31,601 nt of DNA, taken from Hypsibius dujardini. Its lineage: Eukaryota; Tardigrada; Eutardigrada; Parachela; Hypsibiidae. Shown piece by piece: positions 1 through 30,781 of this stretch (position 1 is the stretch's first letter; each line of letters begins with the position of its first letter). A model generated the notes under the pieces. It ran no database searches, was not told the origin of the DNA, and saw nothing but the letters and a program-made list of their open reading frames with translations. Position numbers and translations under genes: made by a program. The stretch lies in contig LRSR01014854.1 in NCBI GenBank assembly GCA_001579985.1, positions 1 to 31,601 on the forward strand, written 5' to 3'.

Positions 1-213
1 ATTGTTCCCTCATCTGCTCGGGTAGTTCCCTTTTTACTTTGGCGTGTTTTTTACACTTTCTCACAAAAATTGGCCAGCGTCCTTGATCTGGGTTACGATA
101 CGTAGAGGATTAGATCAAAACTGGGTCGGTAAAGCACAGTGTGTGTGCAGCTAGAACTGGTGAACTCTTGGCTGGTGGACGCTCGCCATCTTTATCTTCT
201 CGAGAGAGCCGCC
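1..213 (+). other. 5' flank and probable 5' UTR of MED1
   Basis: No coding exon is visible before the MED1 start. The last bases before the ATG (gccgcc then ATGG) are a strong Kozak-like context, so at least the 3' part is probably 5' UTR. I cannot place the transcription start. No TATA box is evident. Confidence 0.5.
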
Positions 214-3200
214 ATGGACATCAATCAAATCTTCAAGGCCCTGAAAACTGCCGCTAAGATTGTGCAGGACAAGAAAGCCTCCGCTCCCGTCCTTGCAAAA
301 TCCAGTAGGTGTTGACGGCTTGTTGAACTGAAAGCAACAACAGCAATGTCTTCAGTTGTCATGATCGACTCGTACGCACGATTGCTTGATTGCTTACTTC
401 AGTTGCTTAATTAGAACGAAGAAAGTGTTTCCTTGCCGTGCTTGTCTTTCATGGAATGAACGCACTGAGTTGTACAAACACCGTTATGTTCAGTATTTTA
501 AATACAAAAACTCTTTATTTTATCGCAAAGTTGTGGTGATTGCTTGATCCAATCCGATATGTCTTCCGGGAATCTGGCTGGACGATTCTACAGTTGCTGT
601 ATCAGACGACAGTTCAATCAATCAAACAATCGGTTCAACACAAACGATTGGCCCAAACGCGCGCTGACTTCCACTCTGTTTGATTTATCGATCGAACAGT
701 TCTTTGATCGCGCTTTTAACTGAGCATTTGCTTTTTTTCAGATCTGAAAGACTCCTACGAAACTATTCTGGAGCAGTACTGCATCAAGAACAGGTCGGTA
801 ACCGTAGATGACCATCGATGGACACGCACATTCGCTTTCTTACCGATTTGTTTGCTACACACGTGGCAAAAACTTTGCGCTGACCTAGTTAAGCACATTA
901 CCTCGCGGCTGTGTATAACAGCATGCGTCGAACGAGTTTAATAGCTTAACTCGGTTAGCGCAAGATTTTTGTCAGGTGTGTATTTTCTAGCATTTGCTTC
1001 CCTGTGATCCTCGGTTGATTGATTTGTTCTAGTCAAACTCTCTTTTTCTTTTCACTTTAGGTTGCAATGGAGCCGTGACGCGCCTCTTGGCAGTAACCGA
1101 GGCAGTCTGCTCTGCCGTATGAGCACAGAATTTTTTCGGCTAGACATCCAAATCGTCTCCGGCAATGTGATCGACGTTTGGGTGTGTACTGTGTAGTGAT
1201 GTTGTATCTTTAAACATAGTATTTGAAATTAAATTAAACATTGAAATATATTTAAATCCACCAGAAAAGTTTGTTTAGATAAAAAAGCTTTTTTTATTTA
1301 GAAAACAAGCCGAAGTTTCAGCATTTAATGTAAGATTTTAAATATAATTCAAAGTTAATATTTAAATTTGATTTAATATTCAATTTAAAGTTGATTTATT
1401 TAATATTTAAAATTGATTTAATATTCAGTTTAAAGTTGATTTATTTAATATTTAAAATTGATTAGTGATTTCAAATAACCTTTTAAGTATTTCTTTTTAT
1501 TTCTATTTTCACGACTTTAAATAGAATAAACATGTATTCTTTTTGAAATTGAAAGCTATTTTTTAGCCATTTAATATATGTTCAAATAAATCAAAATAAC
1601 ACTATGAGGCAAAGTGTGTATTTCGGCTCACCCTCCAATTGGTCGATAAATCGGCTCAGGTATGGATTTCTCTTTGATGGCAGCTGCTTGATTGTTTGAT
1701 TTTTAGAAGAGCTATAATATAATACGACATAGTACAGCAAATCAAACAATCAAGCACCTGCCGTCAAAGAGAAACCCACGAGTGGGCTGATTTATCGACC
1801 AACTGGAGGGTGAGCCGAAATACACACTTTGCCTCATACTGTGTAGAAATCGTTTCGGGTTTGCAATTAGCAAAGTTCCAGTAATCGCACGAACACACAA
1901 AAACATTTTTCGTCATTCTTTTTTACAGGTTTTGCACCAGCAGCGCGGTCATCTGGAGAGCTGCCCTCAAATCGCGAAAGCCCTACGGTAAACTGCGAAT
2001 ATTTTTCGGGTTGACGTTTGGGTGTGCTCCCTTACTGTCATCGGTTCATTGCGTTCTGATCCCGAGGATAAACAACTCCAGCCAAACTGATTTACGTGTG
2101 AATCTTTCAAATGAAGTCCGATTCGTTAATCGAGTGCTTCCACAGGTTGAGGGACATGTCGGAATTTGACGTCCACGTCACCGGCCTCTGGAAAATGTAC
2201 ACTTTTTCGGCGGACAAGTATGACAACGATGAAATCTGATGTCGAGTGAATTTTCGTTGATATTTTGAGGATGTTTCAGAGCCAAGCGACCTAGTTTTTT
2301 CCTCTGCTTGTGCGCGCTGGAAGAGGACCTTTACGCAATCCACAAGCAGCTGATCCAGTACGTGATATGTGTGATTTTGAAAGGGCAAAAACTATAATTA
2401 TTATCAATAAATCAATCAAGCAATAATTTTTTCTAGTCAACTAAAAAGTAGTTTTTACTTACTGTTATTTTAGTTTCTTTTAGTGACTAACATTTTTAGT
2501 CTAGTTTTATTCGAAGTTTACTGAAGTGTTCTTAGTCTTTATCCGCTTAAATTTTTAGTAACTTAAATCTTTTAGTTAGTTTTTTTAGTAATTAAAAAAA
2601 CTGGAGCGAAAAAAATTAGTTATCAAAATTTTTAGTTTATTTGATTTGCTTTATTTTGGTTGTTTAGTTTACTTGTGCCATTCGTAAATTGCGGTTTTTG
2701 TTTGTTCTTTCTTTCGGTTTCTAGAATTTGTTTCATTGTAGGTGGAATGTTCCGCCGCTGGAATTGGTTCGATCGGGACCGGTGGGATTGATAGCGCCAA
2801 GAATGGACGGTAACGTCTTAACAGGAGGTCATTTTTGGTGAAGTGGTTAATACCCGAATTCTCCCTTGCAGGAATTCCATTTCGACTTGGATTTTTTGTT
2901 GCACCCGCCAATCTCGTGGAACTGAACGGCACTTCAATGAAGAAAGAGTACCACGGTAATCTCTATAGTCGAGAGTTGCTGAGACTGTCCCTTCATTTTC
3001 ATCCAATGCTCCTCCTGCATCGGTAGTGATCGCTGGCCGTCAAATCGGCTTGTGGGTCTCAGTGGGAGTTAAAGCGTCGAAGGGTCTCCCGACGACATTG
3101 CCCATCACGAACGTCTACCGCTCCACATTCCAAGACGTCGGCGGGCGAATTATATGCGAGTTCACGCCCGTCGGTGGTGGTCATGAGCTCCCGGGTTCGT

Positions 3201-6200
3201 TCGTGCTGTCGCTGGATAAACCGATGGTTCTGCTCGAGTCGGCCGCCGGGGAAATCCGACAAATCACCGGTACCACATTTGGTCCTCGGGACGACATTTG
3301 GTCCTCGGGACTTTTCGACACTCCTGACGTCCAGTCTCTTTTTACAGGCTTTGAGGTCCAACCGGTCTCAAAGATGCCCAATGGCGTGTACGTCGAAACT
3401 CTTCGTGGCATTTGCTTGCCGGGAGTCACATCCGACGGGCTGTTTCGAGTGGTAGGTTTTCTTGTAAAGCCTTTGAAAAAAGAAGGTTGTGAAAACGGTC
3501 GTGATGATAAACGTTTCAGATCCTTCCGGGCCAACATCACAGCTACACTCTGATGTCCCCAGACCAAGAGGCGCTGACCGTTAGTGAGATTTCCTTCTCG
3601 CATCTCGCGCAAGTTCCCGCAGTTCTGAAGGTTCTTCGACGACAAGCGGCCCTTAATGAAATCATTGGCAGCTGCGTGCGAGACGTCGACGAAGACGGTA
3701 CGCGTGTGGGATAAGATGGGATGAGATCAGTGGCCTCTGTCCGGAGCCATTGTTATTGATCCCTCGTAGACGACTGAGAGGATTTGGAAAATTACAAATT
3801 TAACCGACTAATACTTTTTGCAGAAGTTATCGATCCATTTGCATTCTGTGTGACGGTGCTATCGTCGAGGCTGATTGGAATTGCCTTTACTCACCCATTG
3901 GATTCAACAGCAGCTAAAGGTACGGATTCAATCCGGGAGACGGATAAGCATTTGTATTTAAGCGATACTCGGTCAATTCGTGGCTAGCGATTTCGTATTT
4001 TCAGTGCAAATCCGGTTCGACGACCACGGTGGTCCCTCCTTTCAATGGCTGGAGTCCAATCGCCTCTGTGGCGATCATCAAGCCACGGTCTGGCTGAACA
4101 AGTAAGCGAGCCCCCATTCTCGGTTCCCAAATTCTTTTCCGGTTCCATTCCTATTTTCTTTTCACTCCTGCTTAACTCGCTTTCTGTAGAACCTTCTCCA
4201 TACCAGTGGTGTTGAAAACGATGATTGACCGTTTGGTGCAGTCATACTCCACCGTAGCACCATCAATCACCGCCACCGCGTCTGTTCGCGCCGCCGTGGA
4301 GCCAACTGCCCGGAATCCCACACCGGCCATGGCTGCTCCGCCAACGGCCACACCGCCTGTTCTGGAAATCTTTTCACAGCTCCTGGAATCGCCCCGTCCT
4401 TCCCCAGCGACTCCGAAAGATGTCAAATTCGAGGCACATGCCGGTTTGTCTGGACTGTTCTTGGGTTCCGCTGCGGCACCCTCTCCGACACCGCACCCTC
4501 CGGTGAAACCGCTGCCGAGTGCCTCCAAAATGGACAGGTACATTTTTTGTGACTTCTTATTTGTTTATTACTTTATATTTTAGCACACTAATTATTGTTT
4601 TTGTGTACGTGAAAAAAAGTATATATTTTTAGTGTATTTATACCTTATTTTTTTATTTTTTTATTGCGCCGATTCTTAAATTTATTTTACATACATTATG
4701 ATTACATCATGTATATATTTTATTATACTAAATATTTGTTTATTTTATATACATTTATGGTGTACACTAAAATATTATTAATCGTTTTTAGAATGCTGAA
4801 GGAAGGGAAGACGCCGCCGCCGTTGCTGTCCCCGGGGAAGGACAAGCCCGTCGCCATGGATCTGGACCTGCACGCTCGGAAGATGAAGGAACTCTATGAG
4901 GTGAATCCGAAGAAGAAGCTGCGTCGACAGGGCAGCGCTGCTCCCCTGGGAAGTGGCGGTGGGGACACCGCCGGTGGAAGAGACCGCGCCGACAAGGACA
5001 ACCGAACGCTGAAGCGGCGCTTGTCGAACACCCTCACGCCGCCGGGCTCGGTTCCGTCCACGCCGATGCGCTCGGACTCGTTGGACGCCTCCAATAGTAT
5101 GGAGCTGCAACCGCGATCGGAACCGACACTGACGACGAAGTTGCGGGTTAACCGGAACGCCGATTCGCCGCATGGCTCCCCGACGCCCATTAAGCTGAAG
5201 CTTAGCATGCAGCCCTCTACGTCCGATCCGGCCAATCCGACGTTCCAGGCGGTGCTTTTGAACACCAAGGAATCTCCCCCGAAGAAGAAGAAGGTCAGAG
5301 TTCTTTGTAATGGAATTGAAAGAATCGATCGCTAAGAGCTTCTTCGTGGAAGACGTCGTTGAGATAATCGTAATCTGACCGACATTTTCCCATGATGGAT
5401 TTTTATCGGTTTCATTTTTTTAGGTTCGAGTTCCCGATAGTCATGCCGTGGAGCATAAACAGCTGGGCACGAAGATCGAGTTCATCAAGAAGCAGCCGCC
5501 CGGTAAACGAGACGTCTTTGACTTTGACGGCGGACCCGAAGCCAAGAAGCTCAAAAAGGAACCGACCGATCACGTGGACTCTGGCCTCATAGCTGCCGCC
5601 ACTGCAATCGATCAGCCGAAAAAGATCAAGAAGGAACAGTCCGGTGAGGTGGAATTCCTCCCGGAGATTAAGAGCAACAAGAAGGGCGCGGACCTCAGCG
5701 AACTCGGCGCGACCCTTCAACGCAAAAGCGGCGGTTCCGCGGTGCCGGGTGGTGTCACGAAAACGTCCCCTCTCAAGCCAGGAAGTTCTCCGATTCAATC
5801 GACGCAACCGCGACCGCATTCCGCTGCTGGGTTTTCGAAATTAGCGGTGTCTTCTCAGGGACACCCGTCGTCGTCGTCAGCGCCGAAATCCGGGTCGCAT
5901 AAAGACAGCGCTGGTAGCTCGGGCATGTCGAAACTTCATCAACTGGTCCAGTCCCCGCCCAAAGTCGGCCTCTATCCGTCCAAGTCGGTACCAACGGGAT
6001 TGCCGCCGGCACTTGGTCTGCCCAAGTCCGCCGCAATGAGTGCGAGTAACTTTAAGATACCGAAGAAGACTCCGGGCGGGGCTGCTGCTGCTTCGGCCCC
6101 TGCTGCTCCACCGCTGACATCCGGGGCAGCCGGTGGAGCGGCGAAACCGCCGGCAGCTGCGTTGCCGGGTCCATTGACCGTTCCGAAGACTTCTACACTT

Positions 6201-8135
6201 ACTGAACCGTCGCATCAGAATCGGGAAGAGACGCCGGGATTGATTTCGGCGTTGTTGACTCCGTTTGGTGGTAGTGGAGGTGTTGCAGGGGCCGCACGTG
6301 CGGCGTTGTTGCCCACGCCGGCGAGTGAACCGAGCCAGGCTTGGGGCTCTTCTACTGGTGAGCTTTCAGCCGTCTGGCCCATTTGTTTTTTAGTGATTGA
6401 TAAAACCACTATTTACTAGTTTTGATCGATGTTTAGACTGGAAGATGTTTTGTTTCATTAATTCAGTTAATTACATGTACTAGTAATTACTGTCCTCCTC
6501 CTTTGATGTGTGTTTTTAATAGGAACACCTGAAAAAGTTATTTTGAAATAATTCATGATCAGATTAATCAATAGTTTTCACCATGTAAAGAAAAATTATT
6601 GTTTATCGGTATCATTTGTTTTGGTTCGTTTATGGCGTAACAGTTTATCATTTGAGCCGTTTTATTATCTTGCGGAAAACCGAAAAAACACTTGTCTTAT
6701 TGCAAGAATCTGATCCCCAATGACAAATAAGCGATAAAAGGCTATGTGACTGTGAATTTCTTGCAATTCTAGCTTTATATTTGCGCCAGGCGAAAACTTT
6801 GTCCGAATTAATAAATAATATAAAATATAAATATAAATATATTCATTGACCCTTCTACCGAATCAATTGCAACATACTTCATTTTGGCAGTGAAATATTC
6901 TGAGTTTCTAAATACTGCAAAATATTTTTATTTTTAATATCCTAATTGACCGCCGAATCCTGAACGAATCTTATTTTTCAGGTGCGGCGACGGACAAGAG
7001 AACTCCGGAAAAGCCAGTTGCCTCATCTTTACTCCGGGCACCCATTGCTGGTGGCGGTAGTAGCTCCTCCCCCGCCATTGCTGCGGCCATTGCTGCGGCC
7101 ACAGGGGTTAATCCAACATACGAAAAGCCTGCTTCGGACAAACCACCCAGCCTGTTTCAGCAGATTGTCGGTGTCACCTTGGCCGGGCAAGGCGGCGCTC
7201 TTCCACCAGCCACCGCACCATTATCAGCAGCTGAGGAGGAGAAAAAAGCCGGCCTTGACTCTGCCTTATCCGACAGTAACTCCTCCTTGACGGCCGCCCT
7301 GAAGGCGCGCAGCAATCGGCCCTCCCTGACGGCAATCCTGGACCGACTGCAGAGCAAGAGCCGCGTCGACTTCACCGAGGGCTCCCACGACTCGTCCGAC
7401 CTACAGGATCACGTTTTCAAGCAGTTGTCCGAACAGACAGACGTCACGGTGGTCAGCGGTGGGGACGTGTCCGTCGTCGTTGGTCGGACAGACACTGTCA
7501 CCTCACCGGAAATTCCTCTCCGGAATCGGGAACCGTCGGTTGCACTAGCGACGTCCTCGGCGGAGCCGATTGCTGCGGCGTCGGTGGTGGCTGAGGCGGA
7601 AAAATTGCAGGCGAAGGAGGAACCGGAAAAGCAGCTCGTGGTTGTGGAAGCTGAAAAACCGAAGGAGGAACCGACTGCGGCAGCGGCGGCAACTGCGAAA
7701 AGTCTGATTTTGGTACCGTATTCTAGCGATGACGACGCGAGTTGTGATGAGTCTGCTTTACCGCCGTCTCCAGCTGAGACGATGACGATGATGACGCGCA
7801 AGGAAGTGCTCGTAGAGACGGTTCAGGCCGCTCCGGCACTGGCTCCGCAGAGTCCGGAGATTATGGATCATCGACCGATGTCGCTGATGGCTGCGCCGGC
7901 TACCGAGACTGTGGTGAATTCTTCTGCGACGACTGCGATGAAGGTTGAAACGCCCTCGACGGATGTGGTGATGGAACCGTCGCCTCCGCAGCCATCGACC
8001 TCGATGGCGGTTCCCGACGCGGTGGTGCTCAGCCGTCTGACCGGTCGGCTGTCGGAGGACCGGACCAGTCCGCTGATTGTGGACGACCCAATGCTGGACG
8101 CGGCTTTTTTTCCCACGGACGATGAAAAGAATTGA
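214..8135 (+). CDS. MED1: Mediator of RNA polymerase II transcription subunit 1 (MED1), 17 coding exons
   Basis: Mediator middle-module subunit that links DNA-bound activators to RNA polymerase II in the nucleus. Exons: 214-304, 742-793, 1061-1181, 1929-1987, 2146-2217, 2280-2357, 2742-2809, 2872-2955, 3027-3269, 3348-3451, 3520-3697, 3824-3919, 4005-4101, 4190-4537, 4792-5293, 5424-6357, 6982-8135. All junctions are GT-AG and in phase; the sum is 4281 nt, 1426 residues plus TGA. Residues about 20-470 form the Med1 domain. Vertebrate-like blocks include LPGQHHSYTL, LNEIIGSCVR and FSIPVVLKTM. The remainder is disordered, rich in Pro/Ser/Ala/Lys, with an NLS-like PPKKKKV spanning the exon 14/15 junction (about residue 730). 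NRPSLTAILDRL (from residue 1154) matches a motif in the vertebrate MED1 tail, and the acidic end (DDPMLDAAFF) resembles the vertebrate C-terminus. I find no canonical LxxLL nuclear-receptor box. Identification is firm; a few splice sites could shift by some bases. Confidence 0.93.
1371..1460. repeat. AT-rich tandem repeat, 45-bp unit x 2
   Basis: Units 1371-1415 and 1416-1460 differ at one base (caattta versus cagttta). They consist of nested TTTAATATT/AATTGATTT words. It is an intronic low-complexity repeat. Confidence 0.85.
1605..1836. mobile_element. Non-autonomous DNA transposon (MITE), Tc1/mariner type, TA target site
   Basis: Two arms of about 95 bp (1605-1699 and 1740-1836) are inverted copies of each other with roughly 88% identity by eye. 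They begin TGAGGCAAAGTGTG and end with its complement, around a loop of about 40 bp. TA dinucleotides at 1603-1604 and 1837-1838 flank the element and fit the TA duplication of Tc1/mariner elements. There is no transposase ORF, so it is a foldback or MITE remnant inside a MED1 intron. Confidence 0.85.
2358..2741 (+). other. MED1 intron 6 with dense TTTTAGT words
   Basis: From about 2420 to 2680 the sequence repeats degenerate TTTTAGT/TTTAGTTT words more than ten times. Each resembles a 3' splice acceptor (polypyrimidine then TAG). The real acceptor at 2742 follows ttcattgtag. No coding potential. Confidence 0.6.
3270..3347 (+). other. 78-nt in-frame intron (exitron-like) in MED1
   Basis: Donor GTACCA and acceptor ctctttttacag flank a segment that is a multiple of three and has no stop, so it can be spliced out (joining RQIT-GFEVQP) or retained, adding 26 residues. 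It contains a 19-nt direct repeat at 3275-3293 and 3294-3311 (acatttggtcctcgggac). The strong pyrimidine-rich acceptor favours splicing, but retention cannot be excluded. Confidence 0.6.
4538..4791 (+). other. MED1 intron 13, AT-rich, no gene
   Basis: Very AT-rich intron of 254 bp with an acceptor ending in cgtttttag. The frame stays open across much of it, but composition changes sharply at both splice sites, so I regard it as intronic. Confidence 0.8.
6358..6981 (+). other. MED1 intron 15, no gene
   Basis: AT-rich intron of 624 bp between GGCTCTTCTACTG and GTGCGGCG. Donor is GTGAGC, acceptor is ttatttttcag. I see no repeat structure or coding sequence beyond simple AT-rich tracts. Confidence 0.85.
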
Positions 8136-8542
8136 ATCTGCCGTTTGGGATTTTTTCGCTCCAGCTGCTCTTTATTTATAATTCACTTTTTATATGTATT
8201 TTAAATATTTTTTTCTTCTACTCAGTTTGTACGGTACAATCATTATGTATTGAGGATCTTGTTTCTTGTTATTTTTGCTAGCTTTTAATCATGTTACGTT
8301 ATTTGTTCGTGCTTTTCATCCTCTCACGCAAGTCTCACATTCGGTTTTGCAACCGCCGATCTGTTATACTGTCAGACCTTTTCCCAAGGGTCCCAGGTCC
8401 TTTTTTCAGTAAACTTTGTTGTCGATCTACTTGAAGGGCATCTTCAAAGCATGCATTTGGATTTTTAAATACTTTAAGAGCTGCCGAATTATTTGTTTGA
8501 TAAATCTTTGTAAAGTAGCTCTAAGACTGAGCCGGATAATAA

Positions 8543-8548
8543 TTTATT
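8543..8548 (-). terminator. Candidate polyadenylation signal of the GH31 gene (AATAAA)
   Basis: AATAAA on the minus strand lies about 105 nt downstream of the GH31 stop codon. A second AATAAA is at 8171-8176 on the same strand and would give a longer 3' UTR reaching almost to the MED1 stop. Confidence 0.5.
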
Positions 8549-8618
8549 AATTGACCAGAAAATTAATGGCACACTTTATAAATCATTGAAAAACAGGCTA
8601 ATGAAATTGCTCTATAAA

Positions 8619-8624
8619 ATTAAA
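8619..8624 (+). terminator. Weak candidate polyadenylation signal of MED1 (ATTAAA)
   Basis: No AATAAA is visible on the + strand after the MED1 stop. ATTAAA about 485 nt downstream is the nearest variant. If used, MED1 mRNA would run across the 3' UTR of the GH31 gene. Confidence 0.25.
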
Positions 8625-8650
8625 ATCAGCTCTGGATAAGGGGCTCAAAA

Positions 8651-29295
<20,645 letters not shown>

Positions 29296-29698
29296 GATTT
29301 TAATTTACAATTCTGTGTCAAAACTCCAAAATGAAAATTACCGAAGAAAATTGTTTCCTACATCGAAGGTGCCTCTCAAAATCCCGAGGTGAGCTTATCT
29401 TAATCTGCCTGGATATTATCATTAAGAAATTACTTTGATTGTCCGCCATTGTTCGGGAAAAGCGAAACGTGGAAGTTTTCCCCTGTCCAATACTCTGAAC
29501 AGTATTGTGCCGCCTTTGCGTTAGGAGGTGTTGTCCGCAACGCTCTTATTTGTTCCGGAAGGATAACATGTCTTGGCTCCACTCGAGATAACTGCTACAC
29601 ACAATACCGGGTATTGTAGGTTACGCGATGTTTTCGAAGGTCCGCTGATACCTTGCCTGCGGCTGGAATAATGGCCTGTTGCGTCTGTTTGCGATAGG

Positions 29699-29783
29699 AA
29701 GGTGTGTGTCTGTGTGTGTGTCTGTGTGTGTGTCTGTGTGTCTGTGTGTCTGTGCGTGTGTGTGCGTGTGTGTGTGTGTGACT
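29699..29783. repeat. (TG)n/(TGTGTC)n microsatellite
   Basis: TG repeats interrupted by TC, about 85 bp, in the intergenic region about 400 bp upstream of the GH31 start codon. Confidence 0.9.
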
Positions 29784-30099
29784 GAACAATTGGCCGGAGG
29801 TAAACGTGATAGTCAGACATAATTATGTGAACGATATTTGCCGATGCGAATTGATATCGATAGGCTACGTGGAGGAGCCGTCTGTTAAGACGGAAGGATA
29901 AGACGTTTCGCTGAACGTACCTTTGCAAGTTGGAAATCATGTGACCGTGATGACCTGCACTCGCCAGATTCATATATACCATGATAATAAAGTGATAAAG
30001 TAAGAAATGTCAGCATCATAAGATGCTAGAGTTTTTGACCGAAATTTATATCAGTTTTACTTGGCATCTTTTTTAGCTAGTTGAAAACTGCAAAAAAAA

Positions 30100-30106
30100 T
30101 ATAAAA
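30100..30106 (+). promoter_or_regulatory. TATA-like box, possible promoter of the tetraspanin-like gene
   Basis: TATAAAA after an A-run. A start site about 30 bp downstream would fall at the palindrome near 30131. The 5' UTR would then be long (about 650 nt) or contain an intron. Position and motif only. Confidence 0.3.
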
Positions 30107-30130
30107 ACACCAAAAGAGAGAGGTACGGCG

Positions 30131-30148
30131 GAGTGAGAGCTCTCACTC
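30131..30148. promoter_or_regulatory. 18-bp perfect palindrome
   Basis: GAGTGAGAGCTCTCACTC is its own reverse complement and lies about 30 bp after the TATA-like box. It could bind a dimeric factor. Function is unknown. Confidence 0.35.
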
Positions 30149-30781
30149 GCTCAGATCGGACTTGGTCCTAATTCCCAATTCGGACGTGATAACCGTTTAT
30201 GTTCCCCGACTGCTGGACCCTTCATACTGCGTGCGGACCACTTGATTGAATAGGAAAAAAAATCCGCGCCCTTCCGTGGAACAAATCCGGCGCAGCTGTG
30301 TGCGAAAATTAGCCGGTTCCATTTGTGGCGAGAGAGAAATTAGAATCCGAATAAGTTTGACAGGAAGAAGAAGTGATGGACGAATGTTTAGAGAACTCAT
30401 CGAGCTCACATGCGATAGCATCACACCGATATTCCACGGTGTTGCGGCGCGCTCGCAGGGAGCCTCAAAATAAACCTCTCCACATGGATACACTACAGAA
30501 GATGTAAAAAAATAACAAGCATCCCAGCTCATCACTCTCTTTCTTCGGCTAAAAATAATTTGTCCGTTTCTCTCATCGCTCGGTTAGCCGCGACGTAATC
30601 GGTGAAAGAACCCACACAGCCATGCACACGGAGAGCAAAATGACTATCTTGTCAACGAGACGGAGGGATCGCAAGGCAATCGGACAAACGTTCGAACGAC
30701 ATGCTGAGAGAAAAAATAAATCATTATAATCGTTGCCATTTTTCCGCCTCGGAATTGGGGAATTATTCTGTGAAATTATAA

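Larger units (their letters stand above)
1182..1928 (+). other. MED1 intron 3 (747 bp, AT-rich, with MITE)
   Basis: This intron separates the exons ending in DVW and beginning VLHQQ. It holds an AT-rich part with a 45-bp tandem repeat and a 232-bp inverted-repeat element. I see no gene in it. Confidence 0.85.
8136..8650. other. Convergent 3' ends of MED1 and the GH31 gene
   Basis: Only 515 bp separate the MED1 stop (+) and the GH31 stop (-). The interval is AT-rich, non-coding and contains candidate polyadenylation signals for both strands, so the two 3' UTRs probably abut or overlap. Confidence 0.8.
29296..30781. other. Divergent intergenic region between the GH31 gene and the tetraspanin-like gene
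   Basis: About 1.5 kb with no coding exon I can support. It should hold the promoters and 5' UTRs of both genes. It contains a TG-rich microsatellite, a TATA-like box on the + strand and an 18-bp palindrome. Short open frames here have no family likeness. Confidence 0.7.

Noticed and set aside
1605-1836. Long hairpin as a microRNA or structured RNA gene
   Set aside because: TA flanks and full-length inverted arms fit a transposon remnant better; small-RNA data would be needed to reopen this.
3059-3645. Antisense frames opposite MED1 exons 9 and 10
   Set aside because: Shadows of the MED1 coding strand, which alone gives a recognisable Med1 domain.
5284-5335. Reading on past exon 14 of MED1 to a stop at 5333-5335
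   Set aside because: A GTCAGA donor at 5294 followed by an acceptor at 5424 keeps the NLS-like block and the frame; read-through would cut off about half of the protein.
29521-29982. 153-codon frame on the - strand with His-Thr repeats
   Set aside because: Produced by the TG microsatellite; no domain, no splice context.
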